From: Arthrobacter bussei
GTDB lineage: Bacteria > Actinomycetota > Actinomycetes > Actinomycetales > Micrococcaceae
DNA length: 64,000 bases
Assembly (NCBI RefSeq): GCF_009377195.2
Contig: NZ_VJXX01000005.1
Span: forward strand, 186,001 to 250,000
Direction of reading: 5' to 3'
Shown: one piece after another, positions 26,878 to 36,629 of the stretch
Layout of the letters: the number at the start of each line of letters is the position of its first letter
Position numbering within the stretch: position 1 is the stretch's first letter
Translations under genes and position numbers: made by a program
Notes under the pieces: generated by a model
The model's input: the letters and a program-made list of their open reading frames with translations, nothing else
Told to the model about the DNA's origin: nothing
The model's database searches: none

Positions 26878-28434
26878 GTGAGCAGCACAGTCCCCGTCGC
26901 CGTCGGTCCCATCGATCTCGAACCAGCCGGAGCACCTTCCGCCGTGCCGGTATCGCACCGCACGTACGAGGTGCGCACCTTCGGCTGCCAGATGAATGTC
27001 CACGACTCCGAGCGGATCTCGGGCCTCCTCGAGGACTCGGGCCTCAGCCGGAACGAGGACGGGCAGGCCGATGTCGTCGTCTTCAATACCTGCGCCGTCC
27101 GCGAGAACGCGGACAACAAGCTGTACGGCAATCTCGGGATGCTCAAGGCGATCAAGGAGCAGCGACCGGAGATGCAGATCGCCGTCGGGGGTTGCCTCGC
27201 GCAGAAGGATCGGGAGACCATCCTCGCCAAGGCCCCCTGGGTGGACGCGGTCTTCGGAACCCACAACATCGGCGCCCTGCCCGCCCTGCTCCAGCGGGCC
27301 CGCCACAATCAGGACGCACAGCTCGAGATCCTGGAATCGCTCGACGTGTTCCCGTCCACGCTTCCGACGAAACGCGAATCCGTCTACGCGGGCTGGGTCT
27401 CCATCTCGGTCGGGTGCAACAACACCTGCACCTTCTGCATCGTGCCCGCCCTGCGCGGGAAGGAGCGCGACCGCAGGCCGGGGGAGATCCTCGCCGAGAT
27501 CGAGGCGCTCGTGGCGGACGGTGCCGTCGAGGTCACGCTGCTCGGGCAGAACGTCAACTCCTATGGTGTGGAGTTCGGCGACCGCGGTGCCTTCGCCAAG
27601 CTGCTCCGCGCCTGCGGGTCCATCGAGGGGCTCGAGCGCGTGCGCTTTACCAGCCCCCACCCTGCAGCGTTCACCGATGACGTCATCGAGGCGATGGCGG
27701 AGACGCCGAACGTGATGCCGCAGCTGCACATGCCGCTGCAGTCGGGCTCGGACCGGATCCTCAAGGCGATGCGCCGCTCGTACCGGTCCTCACGGTTCCT
27801 CGGCATCCTCGACCGAGTGCGTGTGCGCATGCCGGACGCGGCGATCTCCACGGACATCATCGTCGGCTTCCCGGGCGAGACCGAGGAGGACTTCCAGGCC
27901 ACCCTCGACGTCGTGGAGCGGTCCCGCTTCGCGACGGCCTTCACGTTCCAGTACTCGAAGCGGCCGGGTACGCCTGCTGCCGATCTTCCCGACCAGTTGC
28001 CGAAGGCCGTGGTGCAGGAGCGCTTCGAGCGGCTCACCGCCCTCCAGGACAGCATCGCGCGCGAGGAGAACGCCCGCCAGGTCGGCCGCTCTGTCGAGGT
28101 GCTCGTGACCGATCAGCAGGGCCGGAAGGGCAGCGAGACGCACCGCCTGACCGGTCGGGCCCGCGACCAGCGGCTCGTCCACTTCTCCGTGCCCGAGGGA
28201 GCACCCGCACCGCGGCCGGGCGACCTCGTCACCGTGCCCGTCACCGAGGCCGCGTCGTTCCACCTGCTCTCGGACCCGAGCCTTGAACAGTACGTCCTCC
28301 GCCGATCGCGGGCAGGAGACGCCTGGGACCGGAGCCAGGCCGACTCGTGCGGTGTCCCCACCGCAGGGGACGGGTCCGTCCGGGCCGTGTCCCTCGGCAT
28401 GCCGGCCCTCCCCGTCAGGGCGAGCGCCTTGTGA
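26878..28434 (+). CDS. miaB: tRNA-2-methylthio-N6-dimethylallyladenosine synthase
   Basis: MiaB adds the methylthio group to i6A37 of tRNAs, after MiaA. The 518-residue protein has the UPF0004 domain ([27 protein letters not shown]), the radical [11 protein letters not shown] motif near residue 180 and a C-terminal TRAM domain. The GTG at 26878 is favoured by the -10 hexamer placed for leaderless translation; the frame stays open back to 26755. The stop overlaps the miaA start (GTGA). Confidence 0.95.
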   Translation: MSSTVPVAVGPIDLEPAGAPSAVPVSHRTYEVRTFGCQMNVHDSERISGLLEDSGLSRNEDGQADVVVFNTCAVRENADNKLYGNLGMLKAIKEQRPEMQIAVGGCLAQKDRETILAKAPWVDAVFGTHNIGALPALLQRARHNQDAQLEILESLDVFPSTLPTKRESVYAGWVSISVGCNNTCTFCIVPALRGKERDRRPGEILAEIEALVADGAVEVTLLGQNVNSYGVEFGDRGAFAKLLRACGSIEGLERVRFTSPHPAAFTDDVIEAMAETPNVMPQLHMPLQSGSDRILKAMRRSYRSSRFLGILDRVRVRMPDAAISTDIIVGFPGETEEDFQATLDVVERSRFATAFTFQYSKRPGTPAADLPDQLPKAVVQERFERLTALQDSIAREENARQVGRSVEVLVTDQQGRKGSETHRLTGRARDQRLVHFSVPEGAPAPRPGDLVTVPVTEAASFHLLSDPSLEQYVLRRSRAGDAWDRSQADSCGVPTAGDGSVRAVSLGMPALPVRASAL

Positions 28435-29351
28435 TCCTGCCCGTGGTCGCCTTGGTTGGCCCGACCGGATCAGGCAAGTCCGAGCTCGGGGTGGCACTTG
28501 CACACCGGCTGGGCGGGGAAGTGATCAATGCCGATGCGCTGCAGTTCTACCGCGGCATGGACATCGGCACGGCGAAGCTCCCCGTCGAGGACCGCCGGGG
28601 CGTCGAGCACCATCTCCTCGACGTCCTCGATGTCACGCAGGAAGCCTCCGTGGCGGCCTACCAGCGGGACGCACGGAGTGCCGTCGACGAGATCCGCAGC
28701 CGTGGACTGGTCCCCGTGCTCGTCGGCGGCTCGGGGCTCTACCTCCGGGCCGCCCTCGATCGTCTCGACTTCCCTCCCACCGATCCGGCGGTCCGCTCCC
28801 GGCTGGAGGCGGAACTGCTCGACGGCGGCCGCGCGCCCTTCCGCGAGCGGCTCCGGGCCGTCGATCCCGTATCCGCTGGTCGCATCGAGGACGACCGCCG
28901 TCTCGTCCGGGCGCTGGAGGTGCACGAGGTCAGCGGGCGGCCCTTCAGCTCCTTCATGCCGACGCGTGAATATCATCGCCCGGCCGTTCAGATCGGCTTG
29001 GCAGTGGACCGTGGTCTCCTGCGTGAGCGTCTCGGGGAGCGCGTCCACGGCATGGTCCGCCTCGGGCTGCGCGGGGAGGTCGAGCGACTCGCGGCGAGCG
29101 GACTGCGTGAAGGGCGGACGGCATCGCGCGCGCTGGGCTACGGCCAGTTCCTGCGGGTCATCGACGGTGGGATGACCGAGGCCGAAGCCGTCGACGAGAC
29201 CATCGCCGCCACGCGCCGCTTCGCGAAGCGTCAACTGACCTGGTTCCGGGGGGACCCCAGGATCACGTGGCTGGACGCGCAGCAGGAGAGCCTTGTCGAC
29301 GACGCCGCCGCCCTGGTGCGGTCCCGCGGGGACCTATCCTTGGAAGCGTGA
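28431..29351 (+). CDS. miaA: tRNA dimethylallyltransferase
   Basis: MiaA transfers the dimethylallyl group to A37 of tRNAs reading UNN codons, the substrate of MiaB. The 306-residue protein has the P-loop GPTGSGKS (residues 10-17), [29 protein letters not shown] and [14 protein letters not shown]. The GTG at 28431 overlaps the miaB stop, giving a length normal for the family; an earlier in-frame start lies inside miaB. The dapF GTG overlaps its stop. Confidence 0.96.
   Translation: MILPVVALVGPTGSGKSELGVALAHRLGGEVINADALQFYRGMDIGTAKLPVEDRRGVEHHLLDVLDVTQEASVAAYQRDARSAVDEIRSRGLVPVLVGGSGLYLRAALDRLDFPPTDPAVRSRLEAELLDGGRAPFRERLRAVDPVSAGRIEDDRRLVRALEVHEVSGRPFSSFMPTREYHRPAVQIGLAVDRGLLRERLGERVHGMVRLGLRGEVERLAASGLREGRTASRALGYGQFLRVIDGGMTEAEAVDETIAATRRFAKRQLTWFRGDPRITWLDAQQESLVDDAAALVRSRGDLSLEA
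29335..29340 (+). promoter_or_regulatory. -10 hexamer for leaderless dapF
   Basis: TATCCT, inside the miaA end, lies seven bases before the dapF GTG at 29348. It may give dapF its own transcript in addition to read-through. Confidence 0.4.
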
Positions 29352-30328
29352 CCGACTTCCGCAGCGAAACCGAACCAGCCCGAGGCACCCATCCGGTGGA
29401 CGCCGCCGTCGCAGGCTCCTCCGGACTCACCTTCACCAAGGGCCATGGCACGGGCAACGACTTCATCCTCGTACTCGACCCCGACGGCCTCGCACCGACG
29501 GACGGCCCTTTTGTCGCAGCCCTGTGCGACCGGCACCGCGGTATCGGCGCGGACGGCTACATCCGCGCGGTCCGTTCGTCCTCGCTCCCGGAGGGCCGAG
29601 CTCTCCTGCAGACCGAACCCGCCGCGGAATGGTTCATGGACTACCGCAACGGCGACGGGTCCGTGTCGGAGATGTGCGGCAACGGCGTCCGCGTCTTCGC
29701 CCACTTCCTCCTCCAGATGTCCGTCGCGCACCTGCCCGAGGGCGGAGAACTGGCCATCGGTACGCGCGCGGGCGTCAAGCGCGTGGCACGGTCCGGCGAC
29801 GGGTACGCGGTGGACATGGGCCCGTGGGAGTTCATCGTGCCCGATGCCGCCGTGTCTCGGGGCATGGACTCGCTCGTCGCCGTCGGCGGGCTCGACGTCG
29901 ATCGTCCTGGCCTGTCGATCAGCATGGGCAACCCGCACACCGTCGTCGCGCTGGCGGAGTACGAGGAACTCGGCAGGACGGACCTGAACAGGGCGCCGGT
30001 CGTCGATCCGGTGCCTCCGCTCGGCACCAATGTGGAACTGGTCGTCCCGTCCGATCCGCTGGTGGGGGACGACGGCGTAGGTCGCCTGACCATGCGGGTG
30101 CACGAGCGGGGTGTCGGAGAGACGCAGTCCTGCGGGACCGGAGCCTGCGCCGCGGCAGCGGCGACGCGCTTCTGGGCAGGGCCCACCGCGCCGGCGCAAT
30201 GGCTCGTCACGGTACCCGGGGGTGTGGTCGGCGTGACCTTCTTCGACGGGCCGGAGGGTCGGGAGCACGTGCAGCTCAGCGGGCCGGCCGTCCTCGTGGC
30301 CCACGGCACCCTCCTGAACGGCTCCTGA
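29348..30328 (+). CDS. dapF: Diaminopimelate epimerase
   Basis: DapF converts LL- to meso-diaminopimelate for peptidoglycan and lysine. The 326-residue protein has [11 protein letters not shown], the first active-site cysteine in [14 protein letters not shown] (about residue 113), SMGNPHTV and the second cysteine in [15 protein letters not shown] (about residue 262). The GTG overlaps the miaA stop. It completes the dap genes seen here with dapA and dapB, but in a separate transcription unit. Confidence 0.96.
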   Translation: MTDFRSETEPARGTHPVDAAVAGSSGLTFTKGHGTGNDFILVLDPDGLAPTDGPFVAALCDRHRGIGADGYIRAVRSSSLPEGRALLQTEPAAEWFMDYRNGDGSVSEMCGNGVRVFAHFLLQMSVAHLPEGGELAIGTRAGVKRVARSGDGYAVDMGPWEFIVPDAAVSRGMDSLVAVGGLDVDRPGLSISMGNPHTVVALAEYEELGRTDLNRAPVVDPVPPLGTNVELVVPSDPLVGDDGVGRLTMRVHERGVGETQSCGTGACAAAAATRFWAGPTAPAQWLVTVPGGVVGVTFFDGPEGREHVQLSGPAVLVAHGTLLNGS

Positions 30329-30401
30329 ACAGCCAGCCCGGTGTACCGCGGTCGCGGGTGATTGTGAGTCCGGCCCTGGACGGGCCGGACCGGCAGGGAC
30401 G

Positions 30402-31010
30402 TCAGTCCGCCCGGTGGACCTCGATGATGCGGAAGGACTTGGACGTCTCGGCGCGCCGCACCGTGAAGCCGGTGGGCAGTTCGTCCGCCAGCCACCGCTG
30501 CAGTGAGTCGGCGCCCAGATTCTTCTGTACCACCAGCCAGGCATGCCCGCCCGGGGCGAGCCGGGGAATCCAGCGGAGCAGCAGCGCGTGGAGCTCCTGC
30601 TTGCCGATACGGATCGGCGGATTCGACCAGATGGTGTCGAACTCGAGGTCCGGATCGACGTCGTCGGGCTTCGCGCCCGTGATGTTCGTCAGGCCGAGGC
30701 GTGCCGCATTCTCGGCGGTGAGCGCGAGGCACCGCTCGTTCACGTCGACCGCGAGAACCGACGCCTGCGGAGCCCGGAGCGCCAGGGTCAACGCGATCGG
30801 GCCCCACCCGCACCCGATGTCCAGCAGCCGCCGCCCCTCGGGAGCCGGCACGCCGTCGAGGAGGATCCGCGTGCCCTTGTCGATGCCGTCGGGACTGAAG
30901 ATTCCCGACGAGGTCACGAGCTCGCGCCGTTCGCCGGCGAGGACGACCGACAGGGGTTTGCGTGTGTCCGGACCGGACGGCTGCGCGCTGAAATAGTGCT
31001 GGGACTCCAT
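30402..31010 (-). CDS. RsmC-like class I SAM methyltransferase
   Basis: The 202-residue protein has the SAM-binding motif LLDIGCGWGPIALTLA (about residues 63-78), the acidic VDVNERC and the NPPIR catalytic motif (about residue 131). The NPP signature marks N-methylation of a base or amide. The family is closest to RsmC/RlmG 16S or 23S rRNA guanine N2-methyltransferases, but only one catalytic half is present. A TAGGCT hexamer six bases before the ATG fits a leaderless mRNA. Transcription is divergent from hflX. Confidence 0.85.
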   Translation of the reverse strand: MESQHYFSAQPSGPDTRKPLSVVLAGERRELVTSSGIFSPDGIDKGTRILLDGVPAPEGRRLLDIGCGWGPIALTLALRAPQASVLAVDVNERCLALTAENAARLGLTNITGAKPDDVDPDLEFDTIWSNPPIRIGKQELHALLLRWIPRLAPGGHAWLVVQKNLGADSLQRWLADELPTGFTVRRAETSKSFRIIEVHRAD

Positions 31011-31016
31011 GGGGAA

Positions 31017-31022
31017 AGCCTA
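31017..31022 (-). promoter_or_regulatory. -10 hexamer for leaderless methyltransferase gene
   Basis: TAGGCT on the minus strand ends six bases before the ATG at 31010. Confidence 0.5.
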
Positions 31023-31131
31023 GTGGCAGCCTGCAGGCAACCGGTGCGGCCTGGATTTCGCGCTGGGAGAAGAGCCTGTGTCCGTCGTCGTGCGTGGACG
31101 TAGAATTGACGTACTGATAACTAGGGAGACC

Positions 31132-32709
31132 ATGACCACGAACAACGGACATTCCACCGGAGCCGACATGGGCCCGGAGGAGATCCAAGCCGTCATCGAT
31201 CGGATTCTCGCCAGCGACGAAGCTGCCGTGGCGAAGACGAAGGGCGGTACGCCCGAGCAGGGTGCCGCGCCCACGGAGAAGACCTGGCGATCGCGGGCGC
31301 TCGCCCTTTCGGACGGGGACGAGGCGTCGGACGCCGACGGGGACCAGCAGGATCTCGCCGAACGCCGCGCCCTGCGCCGCGTCGCGGGACTCTCCACGGA
31401 GCTCGAGGACGTCACTGAGGTCGAATACCGCCAGCTGAGGCTCGAGCGCGTCGTCCTCGCCGGTCTCTGGAGCGAGGGCACGGCGCAGGACGCCGAGAAC
31501 TCGCTGCAGGAGTTGGCGGCCCTCGCCGAGACAGCAGGTTCCGAGGTCCTGGACGGGATCGTCCAGCGCCGGCTCAAGCCGGACCCCGGGACGTTCCTCG
31601 GTTCGGGCAAGGCACAGGAGTTGAAGGACATCGTGCAGGCCACGGGCGCGGACACCGTGATCGTGGACAGCGAACTCTCGCCGTCCCAGCGGCGCGGCCT
31701 CGAGGACATCGTCAAGGTGAAGGTCATCGACAGGACCGCCCTCATCCTCGACATCTTCGCGCAGCACGCCAAGTCCCGCGAGGGCAAGGCGCAGGTGGAA
31801 CTGGCCCAGCTCGAGTACCTCCTGCCGCGTCTGCGTGGCTGGGGCGAGTCGATGTCCCGCCAGGCCGGTGGCCAGGTCGGCAGCGCCGGGGCAGGTATGG
31901 GATCGCGCGGACCGGGTGAGACGAAGATCGAGCTCGATCGACGCAAGATCCGCACCCGCATGGCGAAACTGCGCCGGGAGATCGCGGCGATGAAGCCTGC
32001 CCGGGAGACCAAGCGGTCCAACCGCCGCCGGAACCAGGTGCCGTCCGTGGCGATCGCCGGGTACACGAACGCCGGGAAGTCGTCGCTCCTGAACCGCCTC
32101 ACCGATGCCGGCGTGCTCGTCGAGAACGCGCTGTTCGCGACTCTCGATCCGACCATCCGACGCACCGAGACGCCGGACGGGATCGGCTACACCCTCGCCG
32201 ACACCGTCGGCTTTGTCCGCTCACTGCCCACCCAGCTGATCGAGGCCTTCCGGTCCACCCTCGAGGAGGTCGCGGACTCGGACCTCATCCTGCACGTCGT
32301 CGATGCCTCCCACCCTGATCCCGAGGGGCAGATCGCCGCGGTCCGCGCCGTCCTGACCGAGGTCGAGGCACGGAACGTCCCCGAGATCATCGTGCTCAAC
32401 AAGGCCGATGCCGCCGATCCTTTCGTCATCGAGCGACTGCGTCAGCGGGAGCCTCGCTCCGTGGTCGTCTCCGCCCGGACCGGTGCGGGCCTGACCGAGC
32501 TGCGGCAGCTGATCAGCACGAGCATCCCGCGCCCCGGGGTGAAGCTGGACCTGATGGTGCCCTACGAGCACGGCGAGATCGTCAGCCGCCTCCACGAGGA
32601 GGATGCGGAGATCCTCGGGATGGAGCACGTCGACGAGGGGACCCGCCTCGAGGTGATGGTCCGTGAGGGCCTGGCAGCCGAGCTGGAGCCGTACGTCCGG
32701 CATGAGTGA
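31132..32709 (+). CDS. hflX: GTPase HflX
   Basis: HflX is a ribosome-associated GTPase that splits or rescues stalled ribosomes in stress. The 525-residue protein has an extra acidic N-terminus of about 100 residues and the HflX domain with its glycine-rich SRGPGETKIELDRRKI. The G domain carries GYTNAGKSSLLN (about residue 310), the DTVGFVRSLP switch and NKAD. The ATG at 31132 follows CTAGGGAGA. dinG starts inside its last codons, so the two are coupled. Confidence 0.95.
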   Translation: MTTNNGHSTGADMGPEEIQAVIDRILASDEAAVAKTKGGTPEQGAAPTEKTWRSRALALSDGDEASDADGDQQDLAERRALRRVAGLSTELEDVTEVEYRQLRLERVVLAGLWSEGTAQDAENSLQELAALAETAGSEVLDGIVQRRLKPDPGTFLGSGKAQELKDIVQATGADTVIVDSELSPSQRRGLEDIVKVKVIDRTALILDIFAQHAKSREGKAQVELAQLEYLLPRLRGWGESMSRQAGGQVGSAGAGMGSRGPGETKIELDRRKIRTRMAKLRREIAAMKPARETKRSNRRRNQVPSVAIAGYTNAGKSSLLNRLTDAGVLVENALFATLDPTIRRTETPDGIGYTLADTVGFVRSLPTQLIEAFRSTLEEVADSDLILHVVDASHPDPEGQIAAVRAVLTEVEARNVPEIIVLNKADAADPFVIERLRQREPRSVVVSARTGAGLTELRQLISTSIPRPGVKLDLMVPYEHGEIVSRLHEEDAEILGMEHVDEGTRLEVMVREGLAAELEPYVRHE

Positions 32710-34783
32710 CAGCACGCGGTCCGGCGCCGTCGTTGCGGCGCCGGACGCGGCTCGCCCTTCCCGGGAATCACGCCACGCGCTCGAGCTCCTCGACACCGCC
32801 GTCTCCGCCATGGGCGGGGAGATGCGCTCGGGTCAGCACGAGATGGTGCGCCAGGTCAGCGAGGCGATCCACTCGGGTGACCACCTGCTCGTCCAGGCAG
32901 GCACGGGGACCGGCAAGTCGCTCGCCTATCTGGTACCCCTGATCGCCCACGCCATGGACAGCGATCGACCGTCCGTCGTGTCGACGGCGACGCTCGCCCT
33001 CCAGGCACAGATCGTGGGCCGGGACCTGCCCCGCCTGCTGGACGCGGTCCGGCCCGCGCTCGCCCGGCCGGTCGACGTCGCGCTGCTCAAGGGACGCTCG
33101 AACTACGTCTGCCTGCACAAGACCGGCGGGGGATTCCCCGAGGAGGATGCGCCGGACACGCTCTTCAGCCTCGGCGAGGACGCGGCTCCCCACCCGGCTC
33201 CCGCCGCCGGTGCGGGCGGAGTCGCCTCGGCTCTGGGCCGCGAGGTGGTCCGGCTCCGGGAGTGGGCGGAGGAGACGGAGACGGGTGACCGCGACGACCT
33301 CGTGCCCGGCGTCAGCGATCGCGCCTGGCGGCAGGTGTCCGTCTCCAGCATGGAGTGCCTCGGCGCCGCGCGCTGCCCCGTCGCCCAGGAGTGTTTCAGC
33401 GAGAAGGCCCGCGCCGCGGCGGCCGACGCCGACATCATCATCACGAATCACGCCATGCTGGCGATCAGCGCCTTCGAGGGACTCGCCGTGCTGCCCGAGT
33501 ACGACGTCGTCGTGATCGACGAGGCGCACGAGCTCCACGACCGCGTCACCGGGGCCGTCTCCGGTCAGCTCTCCGCCGCCATGGTCAGCACTGCGGCGAC
33601 CGGCCTCAGGCGCCATGCCTCCGTTGCGACGACAGCGCTCGATTCCGCCGCCAGCGCCTTCGAGGCGGCGTCCGAGCTGGTCTCCTCGGGCCTGCTCGCC
33701 GGCGGGCTCCCGGACGATCTGGAGCGGACCCTCGCCCAGGTCCGCGACGCGGCTCGCGCCGCCCTCTCCGACACCAAGACGGACGGGAAGTCCGAGGCCG
33801 ATGCGGACGGCGGGCGCCAGATGGCGCGGTCCCGCGTCACGCTCGTGTTCGACCTGGCCGAGCGCATCCTCGCGGCGTCGGACGCGAAGGAGGTGGTGTG
33901 GGCGTCGAGGCCCAGCAGCTTCACGCCCGGATCCGGTTATTCACCGGCGGACGAGAGCGCGCCGGCGACGCTCAACGTGGCGCCGCTCTCGGTGGCCGGG
34001 CGGCTCCGCGAAGGGCTCTTCGAGGACCACACGGTGATCCTGACGTCGGCGACCCTGGCCATCGGGTCCGAATTCGGCCCCGTCGCCGGGTCCCTGGGTC
34101 TGAGCGGTCCGGGCGCGCCGGCGTGGACCGGCGTGGACGTGGGCAGTCCGTTCGACTACCCCCGCCAGGGCGTCCTGTACGTCGCCAAGGACCTGCCGAA
34201 ACCCGAGCGCGGGACGTCGGACGCGCAGCTCGAGGAGCTGCTGGTGCTGCTCAAGGCGTCGCGGGGCGGAGCACTGGGGCTCTTCTCGTCCAAGCGGGCC
34301 GCCGAGGAAGCCGCGGAGGCACTGCGCCCGAAGGTGGACTTCGAGATCCTCTGCCAGGGGGAGTCCTCCCTCAACGCCCTGGTCACGCAGTTCGCCGAGG
34401 AACAGGACACGTGCCTGTTCGGCACCATGTCGCTCTGGCAGGGCGTCGACGTGCCGGGGGAGTCCTGCCGGCTCGTCGTGATCGATCGCATCCCGTTCCC
34501 GCGGCCGGACGATCCGCTGATGACGGCGCGCACCAGGGACGTCGCCCGGAACGGCGGCAACGGGTTCATGAGCGTGTCGGCCACGCACGCGGCGGTCCGC
34601 CTCGCCCAGGGAGCGGGACGCCTGATCCGTGCGACCGGTGACCGGGGGGTCGTCGCGGTGCTGGACAGCCGCCTCGCCACGGCGCGGTACGGCGGGTTCC
34701 TCCGGGCAGCGCTGCCGCCCTTCTGGGCGACGACGGACCGGGCCACGGTCACCGGCATCCTCGAGCGGATCTCGGGGCGCTGA
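32702..34783 (+). CDS. dinG: DinG/XPD-type ATP-dependent DNA helicase
   Basis: DinG unwinds DNA 5' to 3' with an iron-sulfur cluster. The 693-residue protein has Walker A AGTGTGKS (about residues 66-73). Candidate 4Fe-4S cysteines lie in NYVCLHK and MECLGAARCPVAQEC (about 138 and 219-232). The DEAH box is VIDEAHEL near 271, and the helicase-2 half contains WQGVDVPGE and the QGAGRLIR motif near 640. The ATG overlaps the end of hflX by 8 bases. No LexA box was seen for this unit, unlike dinG in enterobacteria. Confidence 0.93.
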   Translation: MSDSTRSGAVVAAPDAARPSRESRHALELLDTAVSAMGGEMRSGQHEMVRQVSEAIHSGDHLLVQAGTGTGKSLAYLVPLIAHAMDSDRPSVVSTATLALQAQIVGRDLPRLLDAVRPALARPVDVALLKGRSNYVCLHKTGGGFPEEDAPDTLFSLGEDAAPHPAPAAGAGGVASALGREVVRLREWAEETETGDRDDLVPGVSDRAWRQVSVSSMECLGAARCPVAQECFSEKARAAAADADIIITNHAMLAISAFEGLAVLPEYDVVVIDEAHELHDRVTGAVSGQLSAAMVSTAATGLRRHASVATTALDSAASAFEAASELVSSGLLAGGLPDDLERTLAQVRDAARAALSDTKTDGKSEADADGGRQMARSRVTLVFDLAERILAASDAKEVVWASRPSSFTPGSGYSPADESAPATLNVAPLSVAGRLREGLFEDHTVILTSATLAIGSEFGPVAGSLGLSGPGAPAWTGVDVGSPFDYPRQGVLYVAKDLPKPERGTSDAQLEELLVLLKASRGGALGLFSSKRAAEEAAEALRPKVDFEILCQGESSLNALVTQFAEEQDTCLFGTMSLWQGVDVPGESCRLVVIDRIPFPRPDDPLMTARTRDVARNGGNGFMSVSATHAAVRLAQGAGRLIRATGDRGVVAVLDSRLATARYGGFLRAALPPFWATTDRATVTGILERISGR

Positions 34784-34936
34784 GGCCTCCGGGCCGGGTG
34801 TGCTCAGGCGGGTCTCGGCGTGTTGAGGCCTCATGCCCGGGCGGCGCGGGGTGCCGGCGGGCAGGGCCCTACCGGCAGGTGCCCGGGCACCCTCGCCCAC
34901 CATTCGGCGGGCGGCTCCCACCCCGGTCGGAACGGG

Positions 34937-35815
34937 CTAGAGCGCCCGCATCACCGAGACGACCTTGCCCATGATGCTCGCGTGGTCGCCGAGGATCGGC
35001 TCGTAGCGGGTGTTCTGCGGCAGGAGCCACGTGTGGCCGTCGCGCTGGCGGAAGGTCTTGACCGTCGCCTCGTCGTCCAGCAGGGCAGCCACGATGTCGC
35101 CGTTCTGGGCGCTCTGCTGACGCCGCACCACCACCCAGTCGCCGTCGCAGATGGCGGCGTCGACCATCGAGTCCCCGGAGACCCTGAGCATGAACAGATC
35201 GCCGTGGCCCACGAGCTGCCGGGGGAGGGGCATCACGTCCTCCACCACCTGATCGGCGAGGATCGGGCCACCCGCCGCGATGCGGCCGACGAGCGGCACG
35301 AGCGCCGTGTCGACGGCGAACTGCTGCTCCGGGGCCGTGCCTGACGCGGAGGAGCCCCCGTCACTCGGCGTCTCCGCAGCAAGTGTCAGCGGCAGCAGGA
35401 CCTCCATGGCACGGGGCCGCTTCGGGTCGCGCCGCACATAGCCGAGGCGCTCGAGCTGCGACAGCTGGTGCGTGACGCTCGACAGGCTCGCCAGACCGAC
35501 AGTGTCGCCGATCTCCCGCATGGACGGGGGATACCCCTTGTCGGCGATCGACCGCTGGATGGTCTCCAGGATGGTCAGCTGGCGGGCCGTCAGTCCTTTG
35601 GACACGGACCGGCCGCGCGGCCTGCCGCGGCTCGGGCTGAGGGGCACGACGTCGGTCGGGGCGTCGACGGTGTTCGAATCCTGTCGAGCTGCCGGTGTTC
35701 GTTCCGCCACGGTGAGCCTTTCGCCTGGGACTGTCCGTCCCGTCGGTTCCGCCCTCCCGCCTCCGGTTGTCCCGGAAGCGATTGTGTCAGTGGCGGGTGA
35801 TTGTCTTGGGTTCAT
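34937..35815 (-). CDS. lexA: LexA repressor
   Basis: LexA represses SOS genes and cuts itself on RecA filaments. The 292-residue version has the winged HTH ([25 protein letters not shown], about residues 98-122), the cleavage site Ala181-Gly182, Ser216 in SGDSM and Lys253 in ATVKTF. The N-terminus is uncertain. A GTG at 35710, after a GAAAGG site, would give 257 residues and a more usual length, while the ATG at 35815 has no clear ribosome site. LexA boxes at 35896 and 35964 suggest autorepression. Confidence 0.95.
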   Translation of the reverse strand: MNPRQSPATDTIASGTTGGGRAEPTGRTVPGERLTVAERTPAARQDSNTVDAPTDVVPLSPSRGRPRGRSVSKGLTARQLTILETIQRSIADKGYPPSMREIGDTVGLASLSSVTHQLSQLERLGYVRRDPKRPRAMEVLLPLTLAAETPSDGGSSASGTAPEQQFAVDTALVPLVGRIAAGGPILADQVVEDVMPLPRQLVGHGDLFMLRVSGDSMVDAAICDGDWVVVRRQQSAQNGDIVAALLDDEATVKTFRQRDGHTWLLPQNTRYEPILGDHASIMGKVVSVMRAL

Positions 35816-35895
35816 CGGGGCCGCCGTTGCGCGGAAGCAGCGACGTCACCGGTGTTCTCCTGTCACGTTCACGCTAGGACAGACCGGGGCACTTA

Positions 35896-35911
35896 TCAAA
35901 CATATGTTCGA
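35896..35911. promoter_or_regulatory. LexA box, lexA side
   Basis: TCAAAC-ATAT-GTTCGA matches the SOS palindrome with one mismatch. It lies 80 bases before the lexA ATG and probably serves autorepression. Confidence 0.65.
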
Positions 35912-35963
35912 GCGAGTCTCGACAGCGGTCGTCACTGAGTGCTAGAAATAGGACCAGACGAAT

Positions 35964-35979
35964 TAGAACATGTGTTCGA
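35964..35979. promoter_or_regulatory. LexA box, LysM-gene side
   Basis: TAGAAC-ATGT-GTTCGA has the intact GAAC-N4-GTTC core. It overlaps the expected -35 region of a TACATT -10 hexamer at 36002-36007 for the LysM gene. Confidence 0.7.
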
Positions 35980-36021
35980 ACACGCTGATCGGGCGCGTCC
36001 GTACATTCGAAGAAAGTGGGA

Positions 36022-36525
36022 ATGGACATGGCTGAAGCAACAGTTCTGCACGGCAGCACGGCGCTGTGGGCGCTGACGCCTGCACGGGCGGCATCCCATC
36101 TCCGGGTCGTTCCCTCGACGTTCGACGCCGATCCTGCCCGGGTCCGTACGTCCACGCAGCGGACTGCGGGCTTCTCGGGTTCCGAAGGCACCGTCACCGA
36201 CACGTCGCCGGCAGCACGGCCTCTCACCCTGACGAGGCGCGGCCGCCTGCTGCTGGTAGGCCTGCCCATCGCCCTCGGTGTGGCGGCGCTGGTCCTCCTC
36301 GGAGCGTTCCTCACCTCCCAGGCGCAGGCGGGGGTGGACGCTCCTGCGCCGTCCGCCGTCGTCCAGGTCGACGTCGCGGCGGGCGAGACACTCTGGGACC
36401 TGGCCGTTCAGTACGCACCGGAGCGTGACACGCGTCAGGTCGTCGGCGAGATGGTCGAGCTGAACAATCTGGGCACGTCGGTGATCCACGCCGGCCAGAG
36501 CCTCTCCATCCCGTCCCGGGGCTGA
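36022..36525 (+). CDS. LysM-domain membrane protein divergent from lexA (ChiZ/DivS-like position)
   Basis: The 167-residue protein has a polar N-terminus, one membrane helix (about residues 73-95) and a C-terminal LysM domain. That domain runs AAGETLWDLAVQYAPERDTRQVVGEMVELNNL...IHAGQSLSIPS, about residues 113-164. LysM binds peptidoglycan. A LysM gene divergent from lexA under a LexA box matches the SOS-induced division modulators of actinobacteria (mycobacterial ChiZ, corynebacterial DivS). The GTG at 36016 or ATG at 36028 could also be the start. Confidence 0.85.
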   Translation: MDMAEATVLHGSTALWALTPARAASHLRVVPSTFDADPARVRTSTQRTAGFSGSEGTVTDTSPAARPLTLTRRGRLLLVGLPIALGVAALVLLGAFLTSQAQAGVDAPAPSAVVQVDVAAGETLWDLAVQYAPERDTRQVVGEMVELNNLGTSVIHAGQSLSIPSRG

Positions 36526-36617
36526 ATCGCTTCTTCCAGATGCCCGGAGGTGCCGACCCCACGGCTCGGTGCTCCTGACCCACTCCGGTCGCATTCGTCG
36601 GCGGAGAGGCCTTCCCT

Positions 36618-36623
36618 TAAACT
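36618..36623 (+). promoter_or_regulatory. -10 hexamer for leaderless hisC
   Basis: TAAACT ends six bases before the hisC GTG at 36630. Confidence 0.5.
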
Positions 36624-36629
36624 GGGCGA

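Noticed and set aside
30402..31010. True RsmC assignment for the methyltransferase
   Set aside because: Only one catalytic half with NPP is present, so the exact rRNA position cannot be claimed.
34784..34936. Terminator between dinG and lexA, including a GGTGCCCGGGCACC palindrome at 34878
   Set aside because: The short stem has no U-run and the TGAGGCCTC direct repeats look incidental.
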